The notes: a model not told the origin generated them from the letters alone. Positions 47,101 through 58,210 are shown, counted from the stretch's first letter. The stretch is 64,000 bases of DNA from Phellopilus nigrolimitatus (GCA_021029095.1 JAJOHG010000004.1:1426001-1490000); one strand, 5' to 3'. A program made the numbers and translations.

Positions 47101-48909
47101 GGACCCGAACTCAATTACCCGGTGCACGAGAAAGAGCTCCTCGCCATCGTGAAAGCTCTCAAGAAATTTCGATCCGACCTCCTAGGCGCGACCTTCACTG
47201 TCTATACGGACCACAAAACGCTCGAGCATTTCCTGTCACAAAAAGACCTCTCCCGCCGCCAAGCGCGGTGGCAAGAATTCCTCGCTCAGTACGTATTTGA
47301 GATCCGCTACGTCCCGGGGGAGCTAAATATCGTCGCGGACGGTCTGTCGCGTTTTCCTGACGAGGAAAACGTTGACCCGCCTGCGACCCGATCAGCAGCG
47401 CCTGATTTTTCTGCGGCTGTGCTCTCGATCACCTCAGATACCGAGCTCCTCCAGAACATCCGCTCAGGCTACCCCCAGGACGGCTTCTCTGCACACCTCC
47501 TCGCAAATCCGACTTCGTCCCTAGGAATTCGTATCGAGAACGGCCTCATCTTCCTAGGCGACCGTCTTGTAGTTCCCAGGACTGGCAACCTGCGCGAGAC
47601 ACTCTTCCGGCTCGCACACGACTCTCTTGGACACTACGGCTCTGAAAAGTCCTATGCTACGCTTCGCTCCTCGTTCTACTGGCCTAATATGCGCTCTGAC
47701 CTCGAGAAGTCTTACATCCCACAGTGTGACTCCTGCCAACGCAACAAATCCTCAACTAAGAAGCCAACCGGGCCGCTCCACCCCATTGCCATTGCCCGCG
47801 AGCGCGGGGACAACATCTTTATCGACTTCGTCGGCCCCCTCCCTCTCGATCACGGTTTTAACTACCTTTGCACCATTACCGACCAACTCGGTGCCGACGT
47901 CCGTCTCATACCCTGCACCTCCGAGATCAATGCTGAATCCTTTGCCCGCCTCTTCTTTGACAACTGGTACTGTGAGAACGGTCTCCCCCTCAACATCTTC
48001 AGCGACCGCGACCACCTCTTCCTTTCGCGCTTCTGGAAGACTCTTCACCACCTCTCGGGAGTCAAACTCAAGATGAGTACCTCCTTCCATCCGCAAACTG
48101 ATGGCCTCAGCGAGCGAACAAACAAGACCGTAATTCAAGCGCTACGTTTCTATGTCTCCCGCCAACAAACCGGCTGGGTTGATGCCCTACCTCGCGTGCG
48201 CTTCGAACTTATGAATACTGTCAATGCCTCTACGGGTTTCACCCCGTTCCAGCTCAGGATGGGTCGCTCTCCCCGCATCATACCACCTCTTATCGAGCTG
48301 GAGACTCCCCCTGATGACTTGCCTGAAGACGTGCGCGCTCGTGAGCTTTTCCAACGCCTTGCCCTTGACTGCGCAGAAGCGCGCGACGCCCTTGTCCTAG
48401 CAAAGGTCTCTCAAGCCAAACAAGCTGACAAAACGCGCTCTCCGGAGGACCGTTACCAAGTCGGCGACTACGTTATGCTCTCCACTCTCCACCGCCGGCG
48501 TGACTATATGCAACATGGCGACGGACGCGTCGCCAAGTTCATGCCCCGCTGGGACGGAAAGTACCGCGTCTCCCGTGCCTTCCCAGATCGCTCTGTCTAC
48601 CAGCTCGAACTCCCTAACACACGGAACAAATGCTTGTCGTTCCATGCTTCCCAGCTAAAACGCTACATCGGAAACGACGACGCCCTTTATCCCTCTCGCG
48701 CACTCCATCAGCCTCCACCCGTCCTCAACCCTGAAGGTTTCGAAGAGTGGCAAGTCGAGCGAATCCTCGATCAACGGCGTCGCGGTCGCGGTTTCCAATA
48801 TCTTGTCCGCTGGCGTGGCGAAGGTCCGGAGGGCGATCTTTGGCTGCCCGGTCGCGAGCTCGATGACTGCGAAGCACTGGACATCTGGCTCGGGCACTTG
48901 CGTTCTTAA
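44185..48909 (+). CDS. Gag-Pol polyprotein with chromodomain
   Basis: One 1,574-residue ORF with no frameshift between gag and pol. Gag region: residues about 20-260, with a short Cys-rich knuckle-like CYNCRHYYTNHRALSC near 260. Aspartic protease: LIDNGSS near 405, a DNG variant of the usual D-S/T-G. Reverse transcriptase: MLCDFRELN to CYLDDII, with the catalytic YLDD near 786. RNase H: FLHTDAS near 939 and TDHKTLEHF. Integrase: zinc segment with HDSLGHYG and CDSCQ near 1145-1190, then the DDE triad in FIDFVGPLP, FSDRDHLF and LSERTNK (about 1214-1311). Chromodomain: EWQVERILDQRR to WLPGRELDDCEALDIWL at the extreme C-terminus, which in chromoviruses directs integration to marked chromatin. All domains look active. 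Confidence 0.95.
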   Translation: MSANTLRAHAALLHPKMSQIPIVSEGSWTVQLFTDWKSACEDYRIAASVEDDEDLIRRVARGLKGRAIRNWYTPQAAAVQAMDFDQFALALRPVVLEYGWESRTKAEILSLRQNSRKANDFYYEILEKNDALLGTTYAFDNRAIRDLMEAHCDEEVRKELEVPTVHGIVGFDLWLLAAFEADETVRRRRDSLNAALRAQSKKTTPVAVPRPALASLPATANVPAASRVPAASRARPGPLRAADYGLTPREGAILARHRGCYNCRHYYTNHRALSCTLPASYHNKATITDAEGDRKRPPGAPVPAPLFVKTETVAAIRNLPHPQLPAYALADLAGHTAEEPVSAPSTSSAATAVASVGVEMPSSQVYEAPSESDGSEYVSPFQTPHLTWNCLLDGPEGPLSIPTLIDNGSSLVLIDTKLVDQLQLRRRRLPEPKHVALAMGGNSSSAVLTEYVHIAPRSADSKFLSRTVRAIVATSLCSPLILGGPFLAANAIVLDHELRSALAKHAQYDLLNPPTDLTRPPPLLRPCSPRKRALTALRDQINHKKELLDELSKCSRVRRATLDREHISRWQPDVVAAIRDRLTLIAFQQRLTDEESKMRKSYYLLFPSDIPHVDDLPDDVYHEFTLKDADKRIRTRQYTSPRKYRDAWDTLLRQHLDAGRLRPSSSKHASPAFLLAKSDPLALPRMLCDFRELNSNTEPDSYPLPRVDDILADCARGKIWAKIDMTNAFFQTKVRPDQIPLTAINTPLGLYEWTVMPMGCRNAPATHQRRMEAALAGLIGKSCHCYLDDIIIWSDSLDDHIKNVRTVLDALAKAKLYCSSKKTQLFCTSLDFLGHRISQDGIQADPKKTEKIAAWPQPRSASDVRSFLGLVRYLAPFLPNLADYTSVLNTLTTKTADKEFPPWTAQSQNAFDNIKKLVLSAQCLTTIDHKSPGDNKIFLHTDASDRRTGAVLSFGPTPDSARPVAFDSTPLRGPELNYPVHEKELLAIVKALKKFRSDLLGATFTVYTDHKTLEHFLSQKDLSRRQARWQEFLAQYVFEIRYVPGELNIVADGLSRFPDEENVDPPATRSAAPDFSAAVLSITSDTELLQNIRSGYPQDGFSAHLLANPTSSLGIRIENGLIFLGDRLVVPRTGNLRETLFRLAHDSLGHYGSEKSYATLRSSFYWPNMRSDLEKSYIPQCDSCQRNKSSTKKPTGPLHPIAIARERGDNIFIDFVGPLPLDHGFNYLCTITDQLGADVRLIPCTSEINAESFARLFFDNWYCENGLPLNIFSDRDHLFLSRFWKTLHHLSGVKLKMSTSFHPQTDGLSERTNKTVIQALRFYVSRQQTGWVDALPRVRFELMNTVNASTGFTPFQLRMGRSPRIIPPLIELETPPDDLPEDVRARELFQRLALDCAEARDALVLAKVSQAKQADKTRSPEDRYQVGDYVMLSTLHRRRDYMQHGDGRVAKFMPRWDGKYRVSRAFPDRSVYQLELPNTRNKCLSFHASQLKRYIGNDDALYPSRALHQPPPVLNPEGFEEWQVERILDQRRRGRGFQYLVRWRGEGPEGDLWLPGRELDDCEALDIWLGHLRS

Positions 48910-49004
48910 CATGGTCTCTCTTACTTAGAAACGGACTTTATCGGACATCTGCCTTCAAATCCAGTAGATGACTTGTCCCTTGCCCCCCTTTCCTCTTTTT
49001 CACA

Positions 49005-49015
49005 GTGGGGAGGAG
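49005..49015 (+). other. Polypurine tract of the retrotransposon
   Basis: GTGGGGAGGAG abuts the first base of the 3' LTR. This is the position and composition expected of the primer for plus-strand DNA synthesis. Confidence 0.8.
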
Positions 49016-49225
49016 TGTAACCTCCCGGTTACGACATCATCATTAGATAATCATTTCCCTTTTCGTAACGTACTTATATGCGCGCGCGCCGTAATTCGAG
49101 TTCAACTTCTCTCACTCGAATTACAGGTACGCGCACGATACTGTATTATTAGAAACTTCTCTCACTCGAATTACAGAATATTCTCCTGTCTGTTTTCTAG
49201 TGTTCACACCTCACGGTGTGTTCCA
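49016..49225 (+). repeat. 3' LTR
   Basis: The same 210 bases as the 5' LTR with no difference found by reading. It is followed by CAACT at 49226-49230. Confidence 0.95.
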
Positions 49226-49230
49226 CAACT

Positions 49231-49626
49231 TCATGTATCGTGCTCATGCACCTCAATGCGTTTCCCTGAAAATGTATATTGCTCGCAACTCATTACTTAC
49301 TCTTCAAAGGCGATCAATAGCAGAGCATCCTCATTGAAGATGTAATATCTGGAGGTAAGACTTAGAAGGGGAAGCGCTTGTCGACAGGCGTCCTGCCAAG
49401 TTGAAGAAATCGAATAACTGAGAGAGCTGTGCGCGGCTTTTCACGTGGTGATGAGGAGTTACTGTACTTATCAGATAAGATTTGAAGTTGCCGAGGCACG
49501 CCAGTCGCCGCCATGAGTGCGTGAGCCGCCGAGATCGCGGACATTCCTTAAACTTAACTCGACGCTCAGTCTCCCACTGACAACTTAGAAAGGGCTGGAT
49601 ATTGAGACGGCGTAAGGGCTCTGAGG
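49231..49626. other. ATM1 upstream region
   Basis: 396 bases between the retrotransposon and ATM1. No gene is recognised. ATM1 transcription presumably starts here. Confidence 0.4.
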
Positions 49627-52286
49627 ATGTTGAGCATCTTCCGCTCTCAAGCATTCCGATCTATGCCGTCGCAATCGCGGGTCGTTCACCACGGTACCCT
49701 GACCGGTTTCTCATGCCTCAGACACAAACCGACGTGGAATCTGCGATGCATGCCGGTGGGTTCTGCTGCAAGTGTGCGCAGATTTGGAAGCACCAGTAAA
49801 AGGAGCACGCCTTCTGAGCCATCCAAGGCCAAAGCAGACAGCTCGGACCCTTCCAAGGTCGCTGCGAAGACCGCGAGGGATCTAGGTGCCGAGAAGCAAA
49901 TCAGTCAAGCACAGCAGAGACGGAACGATTGGGCTATCGTAAAACGCCTTCTGGTAAACATATGGCCGCCGGGAGACTGGAAGGTTAGGAGCAGGGTTAT
50001 ATTGGGTTTTGGTCTGCTAGTAGCGGGCAAGGTGTGTCGACCTGTCACTTTTACGGCCACAGGACCTTTCCTGATACGAATTCAACACAGGTTCTGAATG
50101 TGCAGGTACCGTTGCTATTCAAAAACATCATCGACTTCCTCAACGTCGAGATAACAGCGGACTCTACTGTGTGGGTATTGGCTGGATCATTAATTCTGGG
50201 ATGTTCGTCGAACTCCAAACTTCTCACAGTTAGGAGGAACTGATCATAGTGCCCAGATGGTGCCGCTCGGATCGGAGCAACGCTTTTCTCGGAGCTGCTC
50301 AATGCCGTATTTGCCAATGTCGGCCAGGCTGCCGTTCGCAGAGTCGCTAGAGAGACTTTCGAGCACCTTCTGAATCTTGATCTTAAATTCCATCTTTCAC
50401 GCCAAACCGGAGGCTTAACCCGTGCGATCGATCGCGGGACAAAGTATGTAATTGCGCTTTTTTTGAAATTGGTGCCAAACAACCTTTTTGTGTAGGGGAA
50501 TCACTTTTATCTTGCAATCGGTATTATTCCGAATAGTACCGACGGCTCTCGAAATATCCATGGTTTGCGGTATCTTGGTAAAACTATGCTCCTCTCATTG
50601 TCTGGGAATTTTGTTGAGTTTTTCCTCTACGGTAGACCTATAAGTTTGGCTGGGACTATGCTGCTGTGGTAGCTGCAACCATGCTTGCATATACTTGGTT
50701 TACGGTGCGGACAACTTCGTGGAGGTGAGTATAACTTGTCCATTTTAACCCAATATTCTCTTTCCTTATCGTCTTCAGGACCCAATTCCGACGCGATGCA
50801 AATAAGGCAGATAACAAAGCAGCGACCGTAGCCGTCGACTCTCTTATCAATTATGAAGCCGTTAAAGTATGTATCTTGTTTTCGGAGTAGAAGGGGAAAA
50901 ACAAACTGACAGCTTACTTTCAAAGAACTTCAATAATGAGACATTTGAATTGGCACAGTACGACAAGCATCTCGCTTCGTACGAAAAATCGTCGATCAAG
51001 ATTACTACCTCGCTTGCCTTCCTGAACTCCGGACAAAATGCCATTTACTCGAGTGCGCTCACGCTCATGATGTTCTTGGCCGCGCAGGGTGTAGTCAATG
51101 GTACCATGACCGTTGGCGACCTCGTAATGGTGAACCAGCTTGTTTTCCAGCTGTCACTTCCTTTGAACTTCCTCGGAACGATATACCGCGAAATGCGTCA
51201 GAGTCTGCTCGATATGGAGGTCTTATTCAATCTTCAGACAGAGCACACACCGCCTCCAGTAATTACATACCTACTTGATTTTAGTGTTCTGCGCTAATCA
51301 GCTACGCTCAATTATTAGGACAAACCTGACGCGAAGCCGCTCGTCCTCAGCGGCGGCTCCATTCGCTTCCAGAACGTCGGCTTCGGTTACCACGCTGACC
51401 GGCCTATTTTCCGCAACCTCTCCTTCACGGTACCCGCAGGGAAGAAAGTCGCGCTTGTCGGGCCATCCGGCTGCGGCAAGTCAACCGTATTCCGGCTGCT
51501 CTTCCGTTTCTACGATCCTACGGCAGGACGCATCCTGATCGACGACCAGGATATCCACGAACTTCAGCTCGATAGCGTTCGCAGGGCGATTGGCGTCGTC
51601 CCACAGGACACACCGATGTTCCACGCGGACATCATGCACAACATCCGCTACGGCCGCCTGGACGCGAGCGAGGAGGAGGTCGTGGAGGCCGCGAAACGCG
51701 CGAATGTGCACGCAACGGTTGAGCGTCTTCCCGAGGGGTATAAGACGACTGTCGGAGAGCGCGGACTAATGATTTCTGGGGGAGAGAAGCAACGGTTGGC
51801 TGTTGCAAGAGTTCTACTGAAGGATCCGCCAATTCTCTTCTTCGACGAAGCGGTATGCGTTTCTGTCATCAAAAGCGGATGCAGACGTTTGACATAAGCG
51901 CATTCATTCCTATAGACATCTGCACTAGATGGTCGTACTGAGACAGAATTGATGAAGAACATCAACAGCATTCTCCTCGACAAGAGACGGACAAGTATTT
52001 TCATTGCTCATCGGTGCGTCGCAATCCTTCCCATTCTATACGCAAATTGTCTGACTTCTGGTTCTCCCATTACGATCGCAGTCTCCGCACCGTCGTCGAA
52101 GCCGATCTCATCCTCGTCTTCAACCAAGGCGAAGTCGTTGAACAAGGCACACACCAGGAACTTCTCGAAAAAGGCGGGTTATACTATGACATGTGGCTCG
52201 AGCAGGCATACCAGGGCGACTCCGAGCCGGAGGCGGATTCACAGGACGAAGAGCAGCGACGGCCAGAGGAGACGAAGAATGTGTAA
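49627..52286 (+). CDS. ATM1: Mitochondrial ABC half-transporter Atm1
   Basis: Atm1 of the mitochondrial inner membrane exports a sulfur-containing glutathione species needed for cytosolic Fe-S cluster assembly and, in yeast, for tRNA thiolation. The N-terminus is rich in Arg, Ser and Ala, as in a presequence. The membrane domain includes [55 protein letters not shown] and YEAVKNFNNE. The ABC domain has Walker [10 protein letters not shown] (near 51460), Q-loop [10 protein letters not shown], signature ISGGEKQR (Ile in place of Leu), Walker B ILFFDEAT and H-loop FIAHR. About ten introns all splice in frame. The C-terminus is acidic, ending at TAA 52284-52286. Confidence 0.93.
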
Positions 52287-52503
52287 TAGGAACGTAGAAT
52301 TAGAGATACGCAGCTTTGCATACCACTTAATTTATAGACTCTTATCTTATATGGTTCAATGTTGAATGTATTCTCCGTTCTTTATCATACACGATTTGAT
52401 TAACATACCGCGCTAGGTCAAAAGACGTACATGTCATCATACTGCTGATACAGCTTATTGTTGGCTAGAATCCCCTAGAAAAAATAAATGGATGGAATGC
52501 TTG

Positions 52504-55262
52504 TCATTCAATCCGGCCGCGCAGCCAGCTTAGAAGCCCTTTGGTCCCTAGTGTAGATAGGAGCATGAGCAGGAGATAATAGACATGCAAGATCAGAAGC
52601 TTACCCTCTCTTTCCCAAACCTTTCTGGGCGGCACGCGGAACCTACGGATAATTGTCAAACATAAGTGCTTCTTCACCGGTAGGAGGCATACTTAACACT
52701 CACGTATTTCCATCCACCAGAAGCACATCCATCGGCAACAAACCCAACGTTACGGGGAGCTTCGAAATCTCGTTATCTCGTATATCGAGTTCCTCGAGAC
52801 GCCATTCCGGCACCTGTCGGTTGCCGCGGAATAGTTCTGTGACGCTCTCAAAGGCTTCCAGCGCCGTCAGACGGTTCCCGCGCAGCCGAAGGACCTTCAA
52901 TCCCTTTCGCCGGCTTTCAGAAGGGACGAGAAAGCACTCGAGCGCAGACGAAGACAGCCCATCTGATGTGAGTGTGTTGTATGAGAGGTCGAGGACACTG
53001 AGCACGGGGAACGCGTCTGCGAGCAGTTCGAGGAGACCTTTTCTTTGCGAAACCGGCGCCCCTCCGCCTTCAGGCTCTTGACTCAAGGAAACCGTGTCGC
53101 CCAACGCGCAGCCTTCAAGGCACAGCTCGTCGAGACGTGGAAGCACACCTGCTGTGGATTGTGGTGTAGCAAGAAAGGACGCGGAAGGGAAGCTGAATGT
53201 TGGGTCCGCACGGCGATTGCTTAGGTTTAACACGCGGAGCTTCGTAGCGAAATCTTCTCGCGCGATGACCGCGAGTGGGAGCGTCGGCGCAGGGACAAGT
53301 AGGTCCTCTGGTGTCCTGCCTTTCTGGGGAGTCGCTATAAGAGAGAAAGCGCGTGTATGAGCGCGTGTCGGAGGTGCCGACGGCGGGAGTGTTAGTGTCA
53401 GCGTCGCAGCGTCATAGTACACCGAGCTCGCGAGGGAAGGAGAAGCACTAGGCGATCTCGATTCGGCTGGATCTGTGGGTGTGGATGCTTTGGCGGCATT
53501 CGCGGCCTGCTGTGCGCGTAGCCGTCGGCGACCGCCTTCTGTCAGTAACCCTTGTTCAGCCTCAATTTCCCATTGTTCCTTTTCCACAACTTTCGGACGA
53601 GAGGCTGCACTTTTTGGTTGAGATGCAGTTGTCGATGGGGCGGTGGCGGCAACATGGACTCGTCTGTGCCCCCCTTCGGATGTGAGACCTTGTTCCGCCT
53701 CAATTTCCCGGGTCTCCTTTCCAGTCTGCGCAGGTTGCTTGTCAGTATCCGCTCTGATGAAGCTCTTTTTCTTCTTCAAGTAATTTTTCTCCGCCTCGAT
53801 CTCCCAGGCTTCTCTTACAACTTTTTTACCGACAGCAATGCGCAGCTCACCCGGACTAGGCGGTGCTGTGGTAATTTGGAAACTCAGACCTCCGCTGCGT
53901 GGCGATTCAGCGAAGAATGCACGGACGGCTTGCTCTGTAACGTCCGTCTCGCTGATGTCTAAAAGCTGTAGCCTCGAAAATTTCACGGGTGGACGATGAA
54001 TGAAAGATTCATTTGTGAGTCCAGTATGCTCCATATGAACCTCTTGCAAATTTTCCAGCTTCGCAAGCACCGTGAACAGGTCTTGAGATTTTCCGAGAGG
54101 ATTGTGCGCCAGTGTCAGGTACTTGATCGCAGATGGCAGGTGGGATGTATCGATAGAGGCAGACGTAATTTTGTTGTGGCCAAGATCTAGGACATGCAAG
54201 TTGGGCAATGGCTTGATCGCTCGGCTGACTTCCGGCTGGAAGAAAGCGCCAGTATCCACAGACTCTGGCAGGTCTACCGGATCATTGAATCGCGAAAATG
54301 GTAGGGACGTGAGTTGATTGTGCGCGAGATTCAGCGTGGCGAGTGCCGGTAAGGAGAATAGTGGAGGTGGTATTGCAGTGAGATTGTTGTTAGAAACATC
54401 GAGCGTCGTCAAACAAGCCAGAATCGACAGCGATGCGGGCAAAGTAGAAAGTCGGTTGTTGTGAAGCTACTTAAACAATTATAAAAGACTGATAAAGAAA
54501 AGAGAAAAAATTGAGCGAGGCTCACATCAACGACTTTCAGACTCCCGAAAAACGAGAGTTCCGGCTGTAGAGCAACTATTTCGTTACTACGTGCTTTCAA
54601 AACCATAAGATCTTGTGCCTCAAACCATGATGGCTGCTGTTTATTTTGCCTATTTCGCTTGGGCGCATCATCAACAGGATAATCAGGTTCCGTGACGGAA
54701 TCCAAAGGCTTCGGAGTGACCCCCAGATGAACCTCAAATAAACAAGAAGGAATGCAGACGAGGGAGCGCGATGAAATGTTGAAATTACCTCAACGAATGA
54801 AATATATGGGGTTAGGTGAATCTGCCAAGCGTACATGAGGCGAGCTCACTGACCTGTACTTCGAGCGCGTTCGACCGTCTCGCGAATACTCCATCTACCC
54901 AGATCGTTCACATCTTCCTCGACATCCTTTGACTTTTCAACTACTAAGTCATCATCTCCGCCAAAGGTGCTGAGAAGCACGCCGCCGGAATTATTCTGCG
55001 TCGCCTGTGCTTTCTTTGCTTCGGCTCTCCTAAGCGCAATCTGTTCCTTCAAACTGAGCCTTGCTGTCGATGACTTTTCTTCTGTCTCTTTCCTACGAGG
55101 ACTTGGGGCACGCTTGGCTGTACTCGAGTGTGGAACGCGAAGCCCAGATGGAGTATTCGGTGTGGGAGCCTTAGTCTGAGCCCCATTCGTCGACGAGGTC
55201 GACGCATGGTACTGATTGCGAAGAGAGCCCGTTGAGACTGCTGGTCGAGGAACGCGGGACAT
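52504..55262 (-). CDS. Leucine-rich repeat protein, LRRC40-like
   Basis: A cytosolic-type LRR protein of about 800 aa. The N-terminal exon is basic, with a helix LSLKEQIALRRAEAKKA. Exons from 54705 down begin the repeats: LSFFGSLKVVD, LSILACLTTLDVSNNNLTAIP, LPALATLNLAHNQLTSLP, LPNLHVLDLG. A central linker (53560-53815) carries three copies of an EIEAE-centred motif. Further repeats follow (LRVLNLSN, LPRLDELCLEGCALG, LSVLDLSYNTLTSDG, LKVLRLRGNRLTALE, LEELDIRDNEISKLP), and the end VPPRKVWEREGTKGLLSWLRGRIE resembles the C-terminus of LRRC40. Two small last exons end with TGA at 52504-52506. Start at 55262; an earlier in-frame ATG lies at 55280. Role unknown. Confidence 0.8.
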
Positions 55263-55406
55263 GATTGGTTTAGCAAACAAGATGGAGAAAGAAAGACCTT
55301 GAGAAAGTGTTCAGCCGTCAAAACGCGAGCGTGTCGATCTCGAATCACACGGATCACAGTCGAAGTGCCGAACAGAGCTGCAGGCTCTGCTTGAACGTCG
55401 ACCACG
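55263..55406. promoter_or_regulatory. Bidirectional promoter, LRRC40-like / RAI1
   Basis: Only 144 bases separate the two divergent start codons, so both genes must share this short promoter region or overlap in their leaders. Confidence 0.5.
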
Positions 55407-56989
55407 ATGAGTTCCACGAAGCGCAGCTTTGATCAAGTGGAAGAGTCTGGACGTGAACAACGCTCGCCAATACGGCGTCGAATTGACGGCGAAGAACAAA
55501 CAAACAAAATTCATTGTGTCGGGTTTCCAACTGCTGCACCTCGTCATACGCCTGCTTTCCAGTATCCCAACCAGCTTGTTACATTCTCTTACTCACCCTC
55601 TCGAACTCTCGAATTCTCAAACAATGCGATGAAATACTTCACGCATCCGCCTCACAATGCCGATCTCACATATGCGTACGAGACGTGGATTAAAAGGCCA
55701 GAGGAACGGGGAAGGCTAGACGGACTTCTGACAGCTTGCCTTAGCGACGAAGTTTCTCCCGAGAGACAGAGAGCGAATGTTGTCTCTTGGAGAGGCGTTA
55801 TGACAAAGTGAGATGCTCTTGAGATCAAAATGCTTTAAATATCATACTGATATTCAACGTGAGAGAATACTGACAGCACCCTACGAAGAGCGAGACGGCT
55901 GGCTTCTCAATGTTATGTGTGTGAATGGCACGCTTTACTTTGAGGAACATCTAAGCAGCCAGAAATTAAAAGAAAAGTGGGCTGATAGATTTTTCGTTAC
56001 GGCACCTGAACTCATTTGATGTACCAGGGAGAACATGACGGATAGAAATCGTTTGCAATCTTACTTCGGATACGCTTTTGAATCGTATTGCACCTCCGCC
56101 ACTCCCGATCCTGGACATGATCCTGGCCGCCTTCCTAACGGCTGGAGCGGGAATATCGACACAAATGTTCAATGGTGTAGTGTAGTGAAGACGAAGTTAG
56201 GCGACAGTAGAATGATCATAGGCGGAGAGGTTGATTGTGTCGAAGGTTGGCGTAGCGATTTATCTCTTTTAGGGTTAAGATTCTCATCGTGTTCTCCAGG
56301 AAGATACACCGGCCAGCCGAATACTTTTGTCGAGCTCAAGACCTCTCTCACAATAAGGGGACCACAAGATGAAGCAAGATTTGAAAAGTAAGTTATCTAA
56401 ATAGTCAAAGATACACTTACTCATTGTTCTTTTTCACAGGAAGCTGTTGAAATTCTACTTCCAATCATTCCTCCTGGGCGTTCCGGTATGCACAAGCTTT
56501 GCATATAGCTGAGTTTAAATGAGAACTTTTAAACAGGAAATAAAAGTCGGCTTCAGAACGCCTGCAGGGCGCCTCAAGGATCTGCAGTCATTCAAAACCG
56601 TTCAGCTTCCGCGACTCGTTCGTGGGAAGCCGGGAGCCTGGGATCCCAATATCTGCCTCGACTTTGGCAGTCGCTTCATAATATTTCTCAGGTCGATTAT
56701 TGACGACTGGGATATGGGCTCCTCTGGATCTTCCCCTTCATCGTCATCTGACATACTTTCCGAATCTCGTGCAGCAGGGAGGAAGTCACGCTCGAAAGAG
56801 GAATGCGTTTGGAGGGTAACCTTCGTTCCTGGCAGGGGTCCTGAAGTCGTGCTACTTGACGACGCTGGTGTCGCGGATGTACGGAACGGAGAAGACCGGG
56901 TCGGCTTCCTGCCTACTTTCTATTGGGATAAAGTATCGGCAAGAGCGAGCAAGAGTAAAGCCAAGGATGACAGAAAGAAGAGCACTTAG
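55407..56989 (+). CDS. RAI1: Decapping nuclease Rai1/DXO family
   Basis: Rai1/DXO proteins remove incomplete or aberrant 5' caps from RNA and, in fungi, stabilise the 5'-3' exonuclease Rat1/Dhp1. Landmarks are TYAYETWIKRPEERGRLDGL, NRLQSYFGYAFESYC, the catalytic GGEVDC (near 56225) and FVELKTS (near 56328), FYFQSFLLGVP, EIKVGFRTPAGRL and GFLPTFYWDKV. The acidic residues in the EVD and ELK motifs bind the catalytic metals in this family and are all present. Introns at about 55808-55859, 55979-56030, 56388-56439 and 56486-56535 keep the frame. The C-terminus is basic and Ser/Lys-rich. Confidence 0.9.
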
Positions 56990-57450
56990 ATGTGCTCCGG
57001 GCCACACGCTCCTAGCCGATCGCGGTGAGGTTAGGCCAAGTTTATTTGATCAGCTTGGGCCTCAAGCAATCCAGTCCTCCTTCACCGTTGAATCGGTAGC
57101 AGCACTCAGCGATGGTTTACAAAGAACGGAGACATGTATTACGGTTTACCTCTTTTCCGTCGTATTCGCCAGTCCTCGTTTTGAGACGTCGTATATGGGT
57201 TTCGTGACTTCCTCCTGTCACCGCCACCTTACTATACGTAGCCATATTGCCGAGCCACATGCGCTTAGACACCTTATTGTTCTCTGAAGGCCGCAGGTAT
57301 ATAAAGCTTTCTTCAGCCCTTCTGCTATTTTCCCATTCTTCCCGCTTCTCGCTCTTCATACCTTTATTACTTCGAATTCATTTGCAGCTCTTTTGAGCCC
57401 TTACTATCATTGATTCTGGAATTCTCTTTTCCGGTACGTTACAACTTATC
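56990..57450. other. Spacer, no gene recognised
   Basis: 461 bases, T-rich towards its end. It holds the RAI1 3' region and possibly the promoter of the next gene. Confidence 0.4.
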
Positions 57451-57612
57451 TTGTTTGACAGTCAACGAGCAATTCTGATAGGCAGTGTTAGCCCGTTGAA
57501 CGAGCGATATACAATCATCATTAAATGTCAACAATCTTTTATTCACTACTCAGGTTCGTCTGCTGCACTGTTTCCTACATCTTTAAGTGTAGGCTTTGCT
57601 TACCTTCTTTCC

Positions 57613-58210
57613 ATGCGAAGGATGAGGATCCCGTTCTTTCAGAAACCCAAACCGATTTCTACTCTCTGTCGAGAGAATCCCAAGAAATGCCCCAACTTCA
57701 AGTGTGGAGAAAGACCAGCTGATTTCAGAGAGATGCCAATGAGCAAAGGACCCGATATTGTCCACGCAAACCGAAGGGATACTCCGTACTCTCGCACTGA
57801 CATCGAGCGGATGCGCGCAATTAACACGTGCGATGAAAGTACAGTGCTTGCGCAGAGCACGAACTTGAAGCGTCGGAACGCCAAGTACGGTGACGATAAG
57901 TGGCTGCGCATCCTCCGCTGCAATGTCTGCGATTTTCACAGCGTCTGTCCAGATGTCGCTGGTCCCGCTCGTTGCCATAACTCTTTCTATGGTAACCGGT
58001 GTCCTGGAGTTTTTTATGTCACGGAACGCGATGCCCAGAGGATAAGAAACACGCCCGTGAGCCAGCGCGTGCACTATGAGAGTTATAGCGACATCTATGA
58101 CCGTGACTTCATACGCAGGACGAATAGGTGGGTGGCTTTTTTGCGACTACTTCTATAAAGGAGACGTGCTGACTGTCTGATGCAGGGAAAGAGCGAGGGC
58201 TTTGAAATGA
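57613..58210 (+). CDS. Cys-rich protein of unknown family
   Basis: An open frame of about 180 residues starting MRRMRIPFFQ, with upstream in-frame ATG at 57451. It has cysteine clusters CRENPKKCPNFKC near the N-terminus and, later, CNVCDFHSVCP...CHNSFYGNRCP, followed by FYVTERDAQRIRN and YESYSDIYDRDFIRRTNR. The spacing suggests a metal-binding or disulfide-stabilised domain. A donor GTGGGT at the NR codons joins to an acceptor GATGCAG at about 58184, adding a short Arg-rich tail and a TGA at 58208-58210. I do not recognise the family. The start could lie in a separate upstream exon. The frame and cysteine pattern argue for a real gene. Confidence 0.5.

Larger units (their letters stand above)
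43685..49225 (+). mobile_element. Complete Ty3/gypsy chromovirus LTR retrotransposon (5,541 bp)
   Basis: Two 210-base LTRs of identical sequence by eye (43685-43894 and 49016-49225), both TG...CA, flank one uninterrupted gag-pol ORF. A CAACT target duplication surrounds the element. A purine tract GTGGGGAGGAG lies directly before the 3' LTR. Identical LTRs, an intact ORF and intact duplication indicate a very recent insertion. I could not identify the primer-binding site: a T-run and TGACATCG follow the 5' LTR. Confidence 0.95.
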
